NCBI RefSeq assembly: GCF_048771995.1
Contig: NC_133024.1
Span: forward strand, 687,001 to 751,000
Direction of reading: 5' to 3'
DNA length: 64,000 nt
DNA from: Taeniopygia guttata
Lineage: Eukaryota; Chordata; Aves; Passeriformes; Estrildidae
Shown here in pieces: positions 36,129 to 48,230 of this stretch (position 1 is the stretch's first letter; every line of letters begins with the position of its first letter). Position numbers and translations under genes: made by a program. The notes below the pieces were generated by a model. That model saw only the letters and a program-made list of their open reading frames with translations. It made no database searches and was not told where the DNA came from.

Positions 36129-38405
36129 GAAGTTTCAGCTGATGTGGCTGATTCAGACTTTCTAGGACTTTTTATGAAAGAGTTTTGGAGCAATCCTTGT
36201 AATACATGAAATCTCTATGTTTTCTTCCCAATTATTAATTGAATCTGTCATAAAAATAATTTTGTATGTAATACTGGAATTTTGTTCATGTGTGTGTCTA
36301 TGCCTAGTTAAAATCCTTACCTGTAGGCAGAGGAAGCTTATGTTCCTGTCTCCACTTCTTTCCATGGAGCACTCAGCTGGAGATGAGTCGTTTTTGATGT
36401 GTTTTTACACTCAGCTCCTGTCATCTCATGCCTGGAAATCTCATTGTACATAGGAGGGAAATGTGAGAAGACACATATTGCATGGAATTAAAAAGGGCTG
36501 CAAATATAAACAACATTAAGATTGCAAAGCAAACACCTCAGGAACCCAACTAAAATTTGCCTTGCTGCACTCTGAGTCAGTGTATCTGTGTGCCTGGTAG
36601 TAAACAACTTGAGAAATGTCCTTTAATTGCTGGATTATTACTATTTTTATAAGCATATTTGGACAAAGCTGTGGGACAGCCCCTCTCCCTGTTCTCCCTG
36701 TCACCTCACAACAGAAAATACATATCCACCAGGTCAATAGCTTCCTGCTATTGGCAGCCTCAATTCCACCCACATCATGCTTTGGGTAGGCCTTCATGTG
36801 TGCTGTGCCTGTACAGATGGGTGGCCTCCAGGATGTAAGTCAAACTTGGCTGTTGGAATATGGCCAGGAGTGCCTTTCCCCACCTAGAAAATCAGCCTGC
36901 ACATCATTGCTCCGGGTGTCCTCTGTTTTGCAGGCATTCCTCTTGCTCCTGTCTGGGCTGCTGCAGGCGTGGCTGTGTCCCCGAGCTCTCATACAGAACA
37001 GCTGAGGAGATGCCATCTGCACACCCATGTACTCAGGTCCCTCTGCTGATCACAGTCTTTCCTGCCCTGGACAAAGTAAAATTGGGCACACAGACATCCA
37101 TGACCAACCATTCCCCTCACCTACATTGTTGAGAATGAAGAGCCCCACACTGTACTTACACTTCACACCTACAACCCCATGAATGAAACTGGACTTTTGT
37201 AGCTACATCTGAAGGTCTAAACAGCTTGGGGAAAAGGTTTAATGCTGGATCACTGACTCTTTGTAATGCCAAATTACCAGCAAGCTTTTCGGCATATTTC
37301 TGGCCAAGACCAACCAGCATCTCCGCAGCAATGCCTGGGCACCAGAAGAGTGCCAGCACGCACCAAGGTTTGCTTCCAGTAAGAAGATTAGGGTTGGATT
37401 CTTCCCATGCAACCTTCCAGCACCATCCCAACATGCTCTACAGCCTTAGAGCCCTCATTGTCCTCCTGCCAGGCCCCAAAGCACGGAACACATCTTCCAC
37501 TTTCATACCATGCAGACAACAGTTTCATGGGCCACAACAGTTTGTGTGTTATAACAGAGATTTTGAAATAGAGGAGACACAAAAGTGACAACCAAGTATT
37601 ACAGGCACAGTAATTAGAGTACAGAGCCTCGAGGAGACCCTCAGCACAACCACATGAAGGGTACATGTGGTCAGTTCAGACACTCGGTCTGAGGGCAGAA
37701 GTCATTCCCTGTTCTGTGGTCTAGGTGAGGCTGTATGGCTCACACCCAGGGCTGGTGAGGAGGGACCAGCACATTTCTACCCTGAGCGCATTCAGGCGAG
37801 GTAGGGCCTCCCATACATACCCCTGATACGGCAGATGAAATTACTCAGGTGAAAAGCACTCTGCACTCTCTGTCCTAACCCAAAAATGAATGAGCAGTTG
37901 CTTCAGGAAGTGTTTCTATCTAGGCAGATGATGTTTCTGGAGCACTGAAGGGAGAGCAGAGACAACAGAAGTCAGGAGGGAGAGAGCAGCAGGGAAGAGC
38001 GGGCCATTTGTGCTCCCTCCCACAGAGCCAGCGAGGTCTCTGCAAGCAGCTGTGCCAGCTTCTGACCAACATCAATATGTCAATTCTGCTTCTCAAAAAT
38101 CACAAGCCTACTTTGGGTCTGCCCCCCCGCAGGCATGTAACTGTGGGCAATTCTGCATTGGTATTGACAGCTGGGGCACTCAGCAGCAGCACAGGCAGCA
38201 GCCACAGCCCTGCCACCCACCCCCTGCAGCAGTGTCATATTGGACATCACTGCAACGGAAAGGTTAAAGGAAACCTTGTTGAAAAGAGATGAGAAAGGGC
38301 TGACTTTATGTTTAGACAGTGCCTGGGGCTGCAGTGGGACAGGTTTCGGGGAGGGAGTGCAGAAAGAGTGGTTGAAACCGTCTGTCTGCTTCCTCTTGTT
38401 GGCAG
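36129..38405. other. Region between the shared CpG island and the LNP1 first coding exon
   Basis: About 2.3 kb, probably LNP1 intron 1. No coding exon or repeat recognised. The interval 37.9-38.3 kb is moderately GC-rich and could hold a leader exon, but I cannot place one. Confidence 0.5.
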
Positions 38406-38643
38406 AACAGTGTGAAGCTACTGGCTTGGTGGTGGAATTTGACCTTGCTTTGCCTTGTCTGGCTGGGAGTCCCCCCCAAGCTTGGAGCACCTGTACATGG
38501 AATATGATGAGGATGATGATATTTTCTTTGCAAAATGGATGAGCAGCTTCTGGGGCCACAACTTGATTGATGAGGAGAAAGAAGGCAGAGGCCACAAGAA
38601 ACGTCAGGCACAGCTCTGTAGTGAAAGGAGAGCATCCCTACCG
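38406..38643 (+). CDS. LNP1: LNP1 first coding exon (with some 5'UTR)
   Basis: A good acceptor (ttcctcttgttggcag) at 38390-38405 suggests the exon starts at 38406. ATG is at 38497, encoding residues 1-49 to RRASLP. The start context has T at -3 and G at +4. Donor GTAAGG at 38644. The frame is open a little upstream but without another ATG, and homology begins at this Met. Confidence 0.88.
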
Positions 38644-41600
38644 GTAAGGGCTGTGTGCAGCTTTCTCTGTGTGTGCACGCGGTGTTTGTATAAATGTAAG
38701 TTCTGTCCCCAGAGGCACGGCCCTAGGGGTGTATATGAGGAATATGGGACACCTTGCCAAGTAAATTCAGTTCCTGCTGGCAGCTGCTAGCTGCTTTTTG
38801 AGCTTAGCTGTCTGACAGGGTCAAGCCTCTGGAGTCCTGGAATACAGAACACTGGCAAACTCCAAGCTAGCTGTGTATTACAGTATTGCTCTGGCTGCTC
38901 AGCACAACCTGGCAGACATCAAAACATTTTGCACCTGCATACATAAAGACTGCCTGTAACAAGTCTGTTCTCATGTGAAAAACTGTACAATTCCATATGC
39001 TTTAAAAGGATTTGGACCTAATTATGCAACTGTATTGTCTCCAGGAAGTTTTACCCTTTACCCCTTGGGACTTACCTGTTTTCAGGTAAGTGTAACTTCT
39101 ATTTTAAGCTAGAAGATGCAGTCCCTCCTATTTTAAAACATCTGACTCTGAAAACAGTGATACAACACATAACAAAGTTTACTAAATGGTGAAGTAAGAT
39201 TTTAAGGTAGAAGTGCATTCTTTATTCTTAAAACAAAGCAGTAAGGAAAGGGGCAGGTTCATGGGCAAAAGGCAGCTCACAACTGTCTAAGTGATTATTA
39301 AAATCAGGTTAAACTGAAAACTGTTCATAGTCTTCTCTTTATTCAAAGATTGTTGCTTTCATTTCAGCTTTTAAAAGAACATTTTGGTGGTCCAAACCTG
39401 TCTCCTTTTTTTCCAGCTACATCAGCTGTCTTAACAAAGATATTATGTTTCCTTACAGACCATTTTTTACTTATATCCTGAGATCATTATGGCTGCAATG
39501 AAGCAAATGGTAATATATTAATATATTGGAGAGGAGCAGCTAATCTTTTCCAAACTTTTTTTTTTTTTTTTTTGTGCCATTCTATGTTTCCACCTTGCAA
39601 GCTCTTCTCCTCTGCAGCTGTCAGGTCCTAAGATGTGGGATTTTTCATTTCCAAAAAAAATTGGCTAAGAAAAACCAATGGGTCCAAAGCCACTTCCTCC
39701 CTCTTTGAATTCATGGGCAGGCTGGAGAGATAACCTTCATTTATAACTTCTGGTCTGATCAGCCACATTTGTTATTTACTTTTATATTTCACCTCAGCCT
39801 CAGATTGCAAGACAGGCTCTGAGCTAGAGCTTTGCTGCTGTATTCCATCAAAATGCTGAATACATAACATTTATTAATGGGAGGGGAAGGAGGTTAATTA
39901 ATTTTACTCTATTTTACTTTTTTCACTCAAGATACATGTATATATGATTTCTTTTGGCCTCAAGAAAAACTGGAGTGTAAGAATGTACTTTAAATCTCCT
40001 TCCATTCAGCAAGGTGCTGAACAATCTTGTATATTTGTGTCTGTATTAGCATGTCCTTATATTCAGTTTATTCAAAAGCTATTTAAATAGTTAGTAAATA
40101 GCTATTCAAATACTTTGCTATGTTTGCATTCCTGAATCCATACCTAGAATTCAGATTAAGTTAGCTGACAGAAAGACTATGACTTTCTGATTTTACTCTT
40201 TAAAAAGCTAAATATATTGTGTACACTTAATTATATCTGACCTTTACATTAATGCTTCACACAAACTTGTCTTGCTCCACTGGTTTCATACAGAAGATGT
40301 AAATTTTAACTGCTTTATTTCTCAGCGTCAGATGTTGACTGGAGGAATGAGACAGGAGGATTTGTCTGGGGATTTTATAATTTGGGGATCTATTTTGAAA
40401 TGAACTCTTGATTGGGAAGTTGAGTAGTTGGTAGTAAAGAGCAGTAGTATGCATTGTCTAACCAAAGCCAGAAGTTAAACAAATGGGCTCTACTGATGCC
40501 TTGGAAATACCTTCAGAAAGCATCTCCTTGTTGAGAGCAGTCACTTGAGAGCTATTGCACCTGCATGTGGGGTTTTTGCACAGTTACTCCAAATTATAAC
40601 TACTTTAAGATTAATTATTGCAACTTATAACTGTTGTAAGTACTGTTATTTAAATATTGTCCTAATTTTATCAGAACAGTGCTAATTATCAGGAGGAATA
40701 ATAACTGAGATCAGAGTGCCTCTTTTCTGAAAGCTAATACCTCCACAGCAGGCCACAGTGTACTCTTCCTTCTGTCTCAGCATTGAAAACTGAGATAACT
40801 CCACTGTCTAGATGAAAATCAAGTCAGCAAGTTCTGACACAGCTGTTGGGAAAAGCTCCTTGTGCAGGTACAGTGGTACTGCCAACAGAGCACTGCCAGC
40901 TCATCTGATCTCACATCCAAGGCTGGTGTTCAGGACATCAGCAGCAGAGCAGTCCTGCCCATGGGAACTCTTCAGCACCACGAGCCTCTTGGTGCCACAA
41001 AGCAAACTGCGCTCAGGCTAGCACAAAAGGTGGTTCTGCTGGAAAAATCACTTTCAACTCCAAACTGCTGTGTTGGTCTCTAGTTTTTCCTGTGCTGTAG
41101 TGAGGCATTCAAGCCACTGCTCCCACCTCAAAGACAAAAATAAACTCCTGTGGTATCCTATAGTGGTACAGCCCCCACCCTAACTATGGATAAAGATTTG
41201 AAGAATAACACCCAAACTAACAACAGTTTTCATTTTTTTTTCCCCAATATCTCAGTATACCTCACAAACACTACTGAGATGAGCTTTGCAAAATGCTTTT
41301 GCTATTGTCATTCACACTTTGCAGAGGGGAACACAAAATGATATTCATCCTTCACAGGATCACTTGCAAGTCAGGCTAAAACACATAACTCCAATCTGTC
41401 AGGCTGAAACAACGTGCAACTCCACTGTCCTGGAAAGCTCAGAGCTGTGTATGTTGCTGTCGGCCAACTCTGAATGTAAAAACTGCCTCGGGATAATAAG
41501 TCAGCTGTTTCCATCTCCTTTATTTAACTTGTTCCCCCGGCAAACTTTAGACAAATTAACTGCTGTACCCTTTTTGAAGCCTCCAGCTATGACTTTCCCT

Positions 41601-44600
41601 GACACATTCTAGTTACCCTACATCATTTAGGTTCAGAACACATCTTACCTCCCAGACATTTGGTTGTAAGGAAAAGATTGGAGACAAAGGAGAGTTGATA
41701 AGAAGCTGGCAACCCTGTACATGTATCCACCTTCAAACAGACATTATTGCTCACAGGAGAAAATTGCTAAGAGTGGCTGAGAGAAGGAGCAGAACAAATG
41801 ACTGCTGTTGAAGTTACTGACATTTAATTTAAACTGAACATCTACCATAATATTGTTCCTATAGACCAATTGAAGGCCAGACCAAAACATTTTTAAGAAA
41901 TATATGCTTGTCTGTAAGCTTCTCAGAAGGAAATGGAGCCATGGGAGAGCATCTGAATGTCAGATGTTCCAAAATATCCCTAAAATACTCGGGTCATTGT
42001 GTAAACTCCAGCAAACAATGAACACTTGTGCTGACGCATTGAAGATTAATGTTCTTACTGACAGCTGTGCAAGCTCTCAGATCAAGCCCAAAAGATGTAA
42101 ACAATTAACTTGTCTACAACAGAAACCGAGAAAGAGATAAGGCAAATTATACTGACAACAATTTTTGTTGTGTGAAGTATTTTTGTTTGTGTACCTTTTG
42201 TGTGTTTCAGATGGGCAATTAGCAGAAGATTATCTGTTTTTTAAATAGATACAGTGAACATGAATGGCATTTACCCAACACAGAAGAAAGGAGTTCTACT
42301 GGGAATAACATATAATCCCTGAGATCCCTTGGTGCTTCTAGCTTTCCCAGCACTGGCAAAAAATTCCCATTTTGATAGTGGAGAATTTAATGTATCATGC
42401 AAAGGCACTGTGAGAGAAAGCAGAGTCTATGATTGCATAGACCTGTCTGTGTAGCTTTACCCTTAGCCCACTGAGGCAGATGGGCATTTCAGAGGAAAGC
42501 TTGTCCCTTTTCTGCACCATTGCTGCCATATCAATAGGTAAACTGCAGTCTTTTTGTTAAGGGCTTAACTGTAATTCTATTTGTGAAGGGAAATGAAAAA
42601 GTAATGTCTTTGTAAAAGAAAACACTTACAGTCTTTGGATTCTATCAATCCTTTTTTGCAGTCCCCCATTTCAGCTGTTGTCCTGTGTTTGGGGTTTTTT
42701 TTTCCCCAAACCCTCTAGGTACGGATAGCAGTGATTTTTACCATGAGACAATTTTTATTTCCAGGAAAGAATATATGTTGATGCTATTAAAATGACAGGG
42801 AAGACATTTAGCTTGTTGAGCCTGGCATGGCATGTGTGCTCCTGTCCCTCGAGCACAATGCAATTGCTTTGATGCTTTCTAAAGTAACAATACAATATGA
42901 CCTTACAGAACTTACAGCTGTATTGACTGGTTTGAAACCAAAGTAAAAATAATATGGCAGAAATCATTAACACTACTCTCAGAGGCAGTCCATAATACTG
43001 GACATAGTAAGCTTATGCCTGGGGAAAAAAAAATGGAACCAGTACCACGTATTTTGCAAACACTCTTCAAATACTAGGTACTTCTGTCAGGTGTGAGATA
43101 TATTATTTTCAGCATCTCTCATCAAGCCTGTCTGATGTGACATAGCTGCAGCCATATGAATGCACAGCTCTCTATTCAGAGAAAGGCTGCACTGGTCCCT
43201 GTCGTGCCAATACATTTATAGTAGCATCCAGAGTGAATGAAGTTGTGTGCAGGACATATTTCAGGTCTCTCGCAGTCCAAGGTTTGTGGATTCATGTGAA
43301 CACTACACCCAGTTGGTTTAGTTTCCCCTGTTAGAATAACCAAACAACCAACACACACACCACGAACCCTGTGCTGAGTGCAGGGTTTTCTACTGGAATT
43401 TCTTAGAAAGTTTGCAGAACTGGTGGGACAAACCTTCCTTTGTTATAACCAATCACAGCTCCCTCCAAGCCAGCAGAACTTCTCGGGGTTACTCAGTAGC
43501 TGAAGGCTTAGCACCAGGCTTGTACAAAACAGAGTCACAGAATCAATTAGATTGGAAAAGACCCCGGAGATCATCAACTCTAACCTTTGACTGATCCACC
43601 ACCATTCAATTAAACACAGCTGATGCAGATCAATAGCTTTTATTTGCATGCCAGGCCTCAGAAAAACGAATCACATAGAAACTAAACAACTATACTCACT
43701 TCCCCACTTCAGCCCTGCAAATGTAATTGTAGAAGTTTGTTTCCTACTACTTCTTTGGTAGGGATGTTTCTCTCAGTACCCTGAAAGTTCTTCATTAGTT
43801 CAAGACAAATGTGCCCAAGAAACCAGCTGAACATTCAAAGCCGGACAATAAAGCTTCTTTTCTGCGTGTAGACCGTGCTGAAACCTTGACAGAACTGGGT
43901 GAGAAATGGTTGCTGTCACACTCTAAACTCAAACAGCTGATAAAACTTGGAGCACTCATGGGTCAAATCTCTTACCTGACTCATCTGGCCACAAAAGGCT
44001 GGGATTAATACTTTTTGAGAGTCCTGCCTAGAAACTGCAGCCAGGTGCAAGCCTTGAGTTTTTGAGGTTACAAGGAGTCCCAGTTCCTTTTAGTATCTGT
44101 TAGTATGAAAAATATAAGACCCACCACACTTTACATTTGACATGTTCATTATGTGCCAAAACTTATATCCTCAAACCCAGGAATAATAGGAAATTCTGCT
44201 GCTGCTGCCTCTAGAAAGCAAGTTCTTGGCAGTGTGGTTCTCCAACACTTAAAAAGAAATATACAGAATTCCAGGGAAGGTCCTTTGCTTTGCACCACTG
44301 TTTGGGAGAGTGTCTGTGGCAGAAAAAATCTGCCTTGTGTGTTCTGCTTTACTATTCAATAGTCAACAAAGACCTTTTGTTTTTCAGGCCAGTTTTTCCT
44401 CCCTCCATACAACACGACTTCATGCTTCTGCCAAAGGCTCATCTTCAGGCCACCTCAGGGGCTCCAAGGAATTTCAAGAAGACCAAGATGTCAAATGCCA
44501 CTGCCACAGGAAGGCAAGCAGAACACCTTCAGCAGACAGCTCATGTCCAGAGACAAGATCAAACTCCATTCAGGAATTTGCAGAGTCCTTTGAAAAGCAA

Positions 44601-46769
44601 TTGCATCTCAAGAGCAAACGCTCAGTTTCTTTGGTAGGTAAGAAAAAGCCCAATGGAAGAAAAAAAAGCCCAACCAACCAAGTAATTTTCATCCTTTGTG
44701 TAATTGTTGTGACTTTGCTGGAGGAAGTGCAGAAATAAACTCAAATTGGAATTTCTCATATTATGTGGTCTCAAATTACTACAAGTAGCACAAACCAGGT
44801 TAAAGTTGTATCATCAGTGTGAGGATTCTTGATGTGGTGTTACTGTCTAGGCTTATTCAGGAATATTTATCCTCAAAATGAGACACCACACTAGCTCATG
44901 TGGCAATGTTTTCAGGGGTTTCTATACAAACCCAGGTTTCCTTCACTTCTCCTGCAAGACGCAGCTTACTTTTTCACTGCTGCTGACCTGACTTAACCTA
45001 TGTGGAGTTACCTGTAATACTGCCAGACACTGCAGTGTTTGAGAGGCTTCTCATTTGCCCCTCAGGACTCCATCCATCTGCTTTCTGCAGTGTCACCACA
45101 CAGCTGCAGCAGCAGCTATTGCTGTAAAGAGCAGACCATATTTTCACTGAGAGGGCATGCAGGCAGCAGGGGATTCTCTGCCCATTTCATCCTTCTCCCC
45201 ATCATTCTGTCCAGAGTCATGAGCATTTTGTCTTGTGTGTGTTGATGAAATAGCCAATAACAACTTTTTGTCTAGAGTTTAATATATTTTTATTATGATA
45301 CGTAGTATCTACTGTATCATGCCATGGAAGAAAGGGTAATAAATCCTAATTCATTTTTAAGTATCAGGAAAACCATATCAAATTGTCACTCCTTTCAAAA
45401 AGCTGTGCTTGAATAACACCTGACATTAACATCAAATAACCACAGAAAGAAGTATCCTTTTTTTGTTCCAGGTTCTTGACACTGACAATTTGGATGGAAA
45501 AGTAATTTTCAACTCTTTTTGCACAGCAAAAGAGGGGGAAATTTTTCTTTTCAATTGGCAGCATAATTACATGATTAGTCAATACTTATAGTCCTTGCAT
45601 CACCAATCGTCTAAGAATATGCAGAATTATGATGATGACAGCACTGCTACACCATGGTCAAAATTTCAAGTGCATTCCCTAATCTTCTTTTTCCCCTTCA
45701 GGAACTATTCAATTGCTTTAATGTGGAACTTTACATTGCCTCATGTGCCAGCATTCATCAGTGGTTGTCTGATTTATAGTTTATAATTTCTCAAAAATGC
45801 CTGTGGCTAGAAGTCTGTGAGTGTGTAGTTGATGTATGATTAGGTATAATGAGCACAATGCATTAATTATGGCTTTAATTATTTTAATCTGTTTTTCAAG
45901 TAGACCAAGTTGTTTCCATTCCCTCAGACACAAGGGATGTGAAGGACTTGTGAATCTCAAAGAACTGAGCAATAGGTCAGAGATCTGACAGGAAACGTAG
46001 GCTTAAACCTGTGTCTCCAACTGGAGCATTTTATTTGCATTCAGAGCTCTGTGGATTCAATTCAAATCACCATGATCAGACAGGTGAACAGTGTGGGAAA
46101 GGTAATAAATCTCCTTCCCTGCATATTGCTTGTCTCATGTAAATGTGTTCAGACCTTGTTTTCACTGAAGTCTTTGTAGCAAGCACTGAGCAGCCTTCAG
46201 GGATGTAAAGATGGATCATGTAGAAGGATAGAAGGAGTCAGGGCTGAAATCTCAGAGCCCCTCCTCTCTCCTTTTCCCTCCTGTCTGCTCTCCTCTTCAA
46301 GCCCACTGAGCCTGTGACCCTCCTATCATATACAGAGTAAAATCAAAGCATTGGAGTGTGTTGCTTTTTGCTGAGCTTTAGGGTGACTGGCTTGGGCCTT
46401 GAATTTGAGCCCATCATGGTAATGCTGATCTTGGTGAGACATTAGTGGAACATTTTCTTACTTAGTGAAATAAAATAATGAGCTTTTTATTATTATTATA
46501 AAATAATAATTTAAAAATCCTTGTAGGAGTCTCTTTTAATTCCCTGCTATTTTTTCCCTGCCTTTTAGCAACCTGAAGGTGCAAAAGAGAGACAAGAAAG
46601 AGAAAAATTGCATTTGAGAAAAAGCAAGTCTCATAAGAAAATGGGAGAGAAATCAGAGGCAAGGAGAGAGCGGGACGAAGCTGAAAGTTCAGAAGCACCT
46701 GCAAAACACAGCAAACAGTTTCCATCACAAGCAAGCATTCAGAAAGGTTATGTATCCACAGGCAGCTAG
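38497..46769 (+). CDS. LNP1: LNP1, leukemia NUP98 fusion partner 1 homologue
   Basis: LNP1 is known as a NUP98 translocation partner in leukaemia; its normal function is not established. Coding exons 38497-38643, 44388-44633 and 46569-46769 join in phase 0 to give 197 residues, against 178 in human. The N-terminus MEYDEDDDIFFAKWMSSFWG matches human from the acidic run through FAKWMSSFWGH, the strongest signature. The middle exon holds FAESFEKQLHLKSKRSVSL (human FSESFERQL...TKRSASL). The last exon is a Lys/Arg/Glu-rich, probably helical or disordered tail. No membrane segment or catalytic motif is present in the spliced product. It lies head to head with TOMM70, as in human. Confidence 0.9.
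38644..44387. other. LNP1 intron between first and second coding exons
   Basis: About 5.7 kb. Apart from a poly-T run near 39559-39575 and a CR1 fragment at 43522-43625, I see nothing recognisable. Confidence 0.7.
43522..43625 (-). mobile_element. CR1 LINE fragment in LNP1 intron
   Basis: Plus strand reads cacagaatcaattagattgg then aaaagaccccggagatcat and caactctaacctttgactga, the reverse complement of a CR1 3' end. About 100 bp, diverged. Confidence 0.8.
44388..44633 (+). CDS. LNP1: LNP1 second coding exon
   Basis: Encodes residues 50-131, ASFSSLHTTRLHASAKGSSS to LKSKRSVSL. Acceptor tgtttttcag. Two overlapping donors lie at the end: GTAGGT at 44634, which keeps the frame into the last exon, and GTAAGA at 44638, which would end translation two codons into the next exon (SLVAT then stop). 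I chose the first because it preserves homology with human LNP1. Confidence 0.88.
46569..46769 (+). CDS. LNP1: LNP1 last coding exon
   Basis: Encodes residues 132-197, QPEGAKERQEREKLHLRKSK through SIQKGYVSTGS and TAG at 46767-46769. Excellent pyrimidine tract before ccttttag. Matches the human PESRKERNERE region; the remaining tail is poorly conserved. Confidence 0.87.
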   Translation, partial: QPEGAKERQEREKLHLRKSKSHKKMGEKSEARRERDEAESSEAPAKHSKQFPSQASIQKGYVSTGS

Positions 46770-48230
46770 AATGCATTGAGATAATCCATTTTAACACTCC
46801 CCCTGAAGAACAGAGGGAGCATTCCTGTTCTGTTTTGACTAGAAGAGGCCTATTAGCTAGAGTAACCCCTAAGCTGTAAAATGAAAGTAAATTTCCACTG
46901 CATTGCTAGCATCATATTACTACCTTCCTTTCTTTACTTTTGTCACTAGAAGTATGACCTTTGTCATAGGAGTGTACCAGTAGCAAGATCCAAGTTAGAG
47001 ATTAACCACCATTAGAGGATTTCAGGCATATTTAGCATCGCAGCAGGGCAGTGGTACACATGTTCCTTTAAGAGGAGGCCACTGCCTATGTATTACAGAG
47101 CCATGCAAAGCCTTATGTTTCTTTTTTAATTGAAAACAGGCTTTTTGGTAGGTTTGGGAAGACAAAAGTACGTATAAACAGCCAACTGCTTCCTGGCCCC
47201 AAATGACATTCATTTAGATTTGTCTTGAAAACAGGTATCTTTTTGCTCTGGCAATCCTTCAGCTCCAAATTTATGTAAGTAAGAGAAGAGAAGCCCATAT
47301 TCTCTTCTCACCTCCCTGATGTCTGACTTCTCTCTGCTTTTCCTATCGCTGTGCAGTGTGACTTGTTTCACTGGCATCTCCCAGCCCTCAGTTCCATTTC
47401 CCCAGTCACACAACTAGCTCTTTCTCCCAGCTTTGCCCTCATTACCTTGCTTCTTTTGTGGCCTTTCCTCTCTCCTTTTACTCCTTTACCTCCTTGTAGC
47501 TGCCAGCCTCTTTTGCTACATCTCTACTTTTGCTTCATCAATATCTAAGCCTTGCTGAAAATTCTCCAGTAAAACCATAGATGTTCTGTCTCTCAAATTT
47601 CCATATAATCTCTTAAAGGGGTTGATGAGGCATTGCAATCCTTTTTTCTTTCCCAGAATCTGGGCCAAACTGGCTGTCTATGGTGAGCAGGGCTTAGGAA
47701 AATGCCGATCCTCTGCTGAGGATCTCCAGAACACAGATGTGAATCTCATTGCCACGTGCTCACAGGCATATACACACCGCCACAATCCCCCTGTGCTCCC
47801 CTTTCTTCAAAGTGCCAGTGTTCTCTGCAGATACAACCCCTCTCTTTGGGAATAGTCTTCCCAGGCCTAGTATGGAGAAAGCCTGATTTGGATAATACAG
47901 GAAGAAAAAAGCGAAGAGTGATGAAGTCATGAGCAAAAGTCAAGGTCTGATGGATATTCTTCCTGTGATTTTTCTGTAATTAACAAAAATCTTACTAATT
48001 TACCTTAGAGCCTTACTTTTGAATATTCAGCCCTTTAAAAGCTTAGGGCATCCTTAAAACTTTGTAACACTTATATCCATTAAGGGATTGAGTTTTTGGG
48101 GTTTTTTCATCTAGGGCTTAGAGGAATATATAAGAAAGCAATTGATCCCTTACTGATGCTTGTAAATTGCTTCTTGCCTGGTAACATATATTATAAACTA
48201 ATAAATCTAATAATGGGAAAATGTTGTTCC
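46770..48230 (+). other. LNP1: Probable LNP1 3'UTR
   Basis: First plus-strand AATAAA noticed after the LNP1 stop is at 48200-48205, followed by a GT/T-rich stretch (gttgttcctatgcattgttc). This would give a 3'UTR of about 1.45 kb. No repeat recognised inside. Confidence 0.35.

Noticed and set aside
35175-36130. Arg/Pro/Gly-rich frames of 150-278 codons over the TOMM70 promoter
   Set aside because: Shadows of exon 1 and the CpG island; composition is typical of stop-poor GC-rich DNA.
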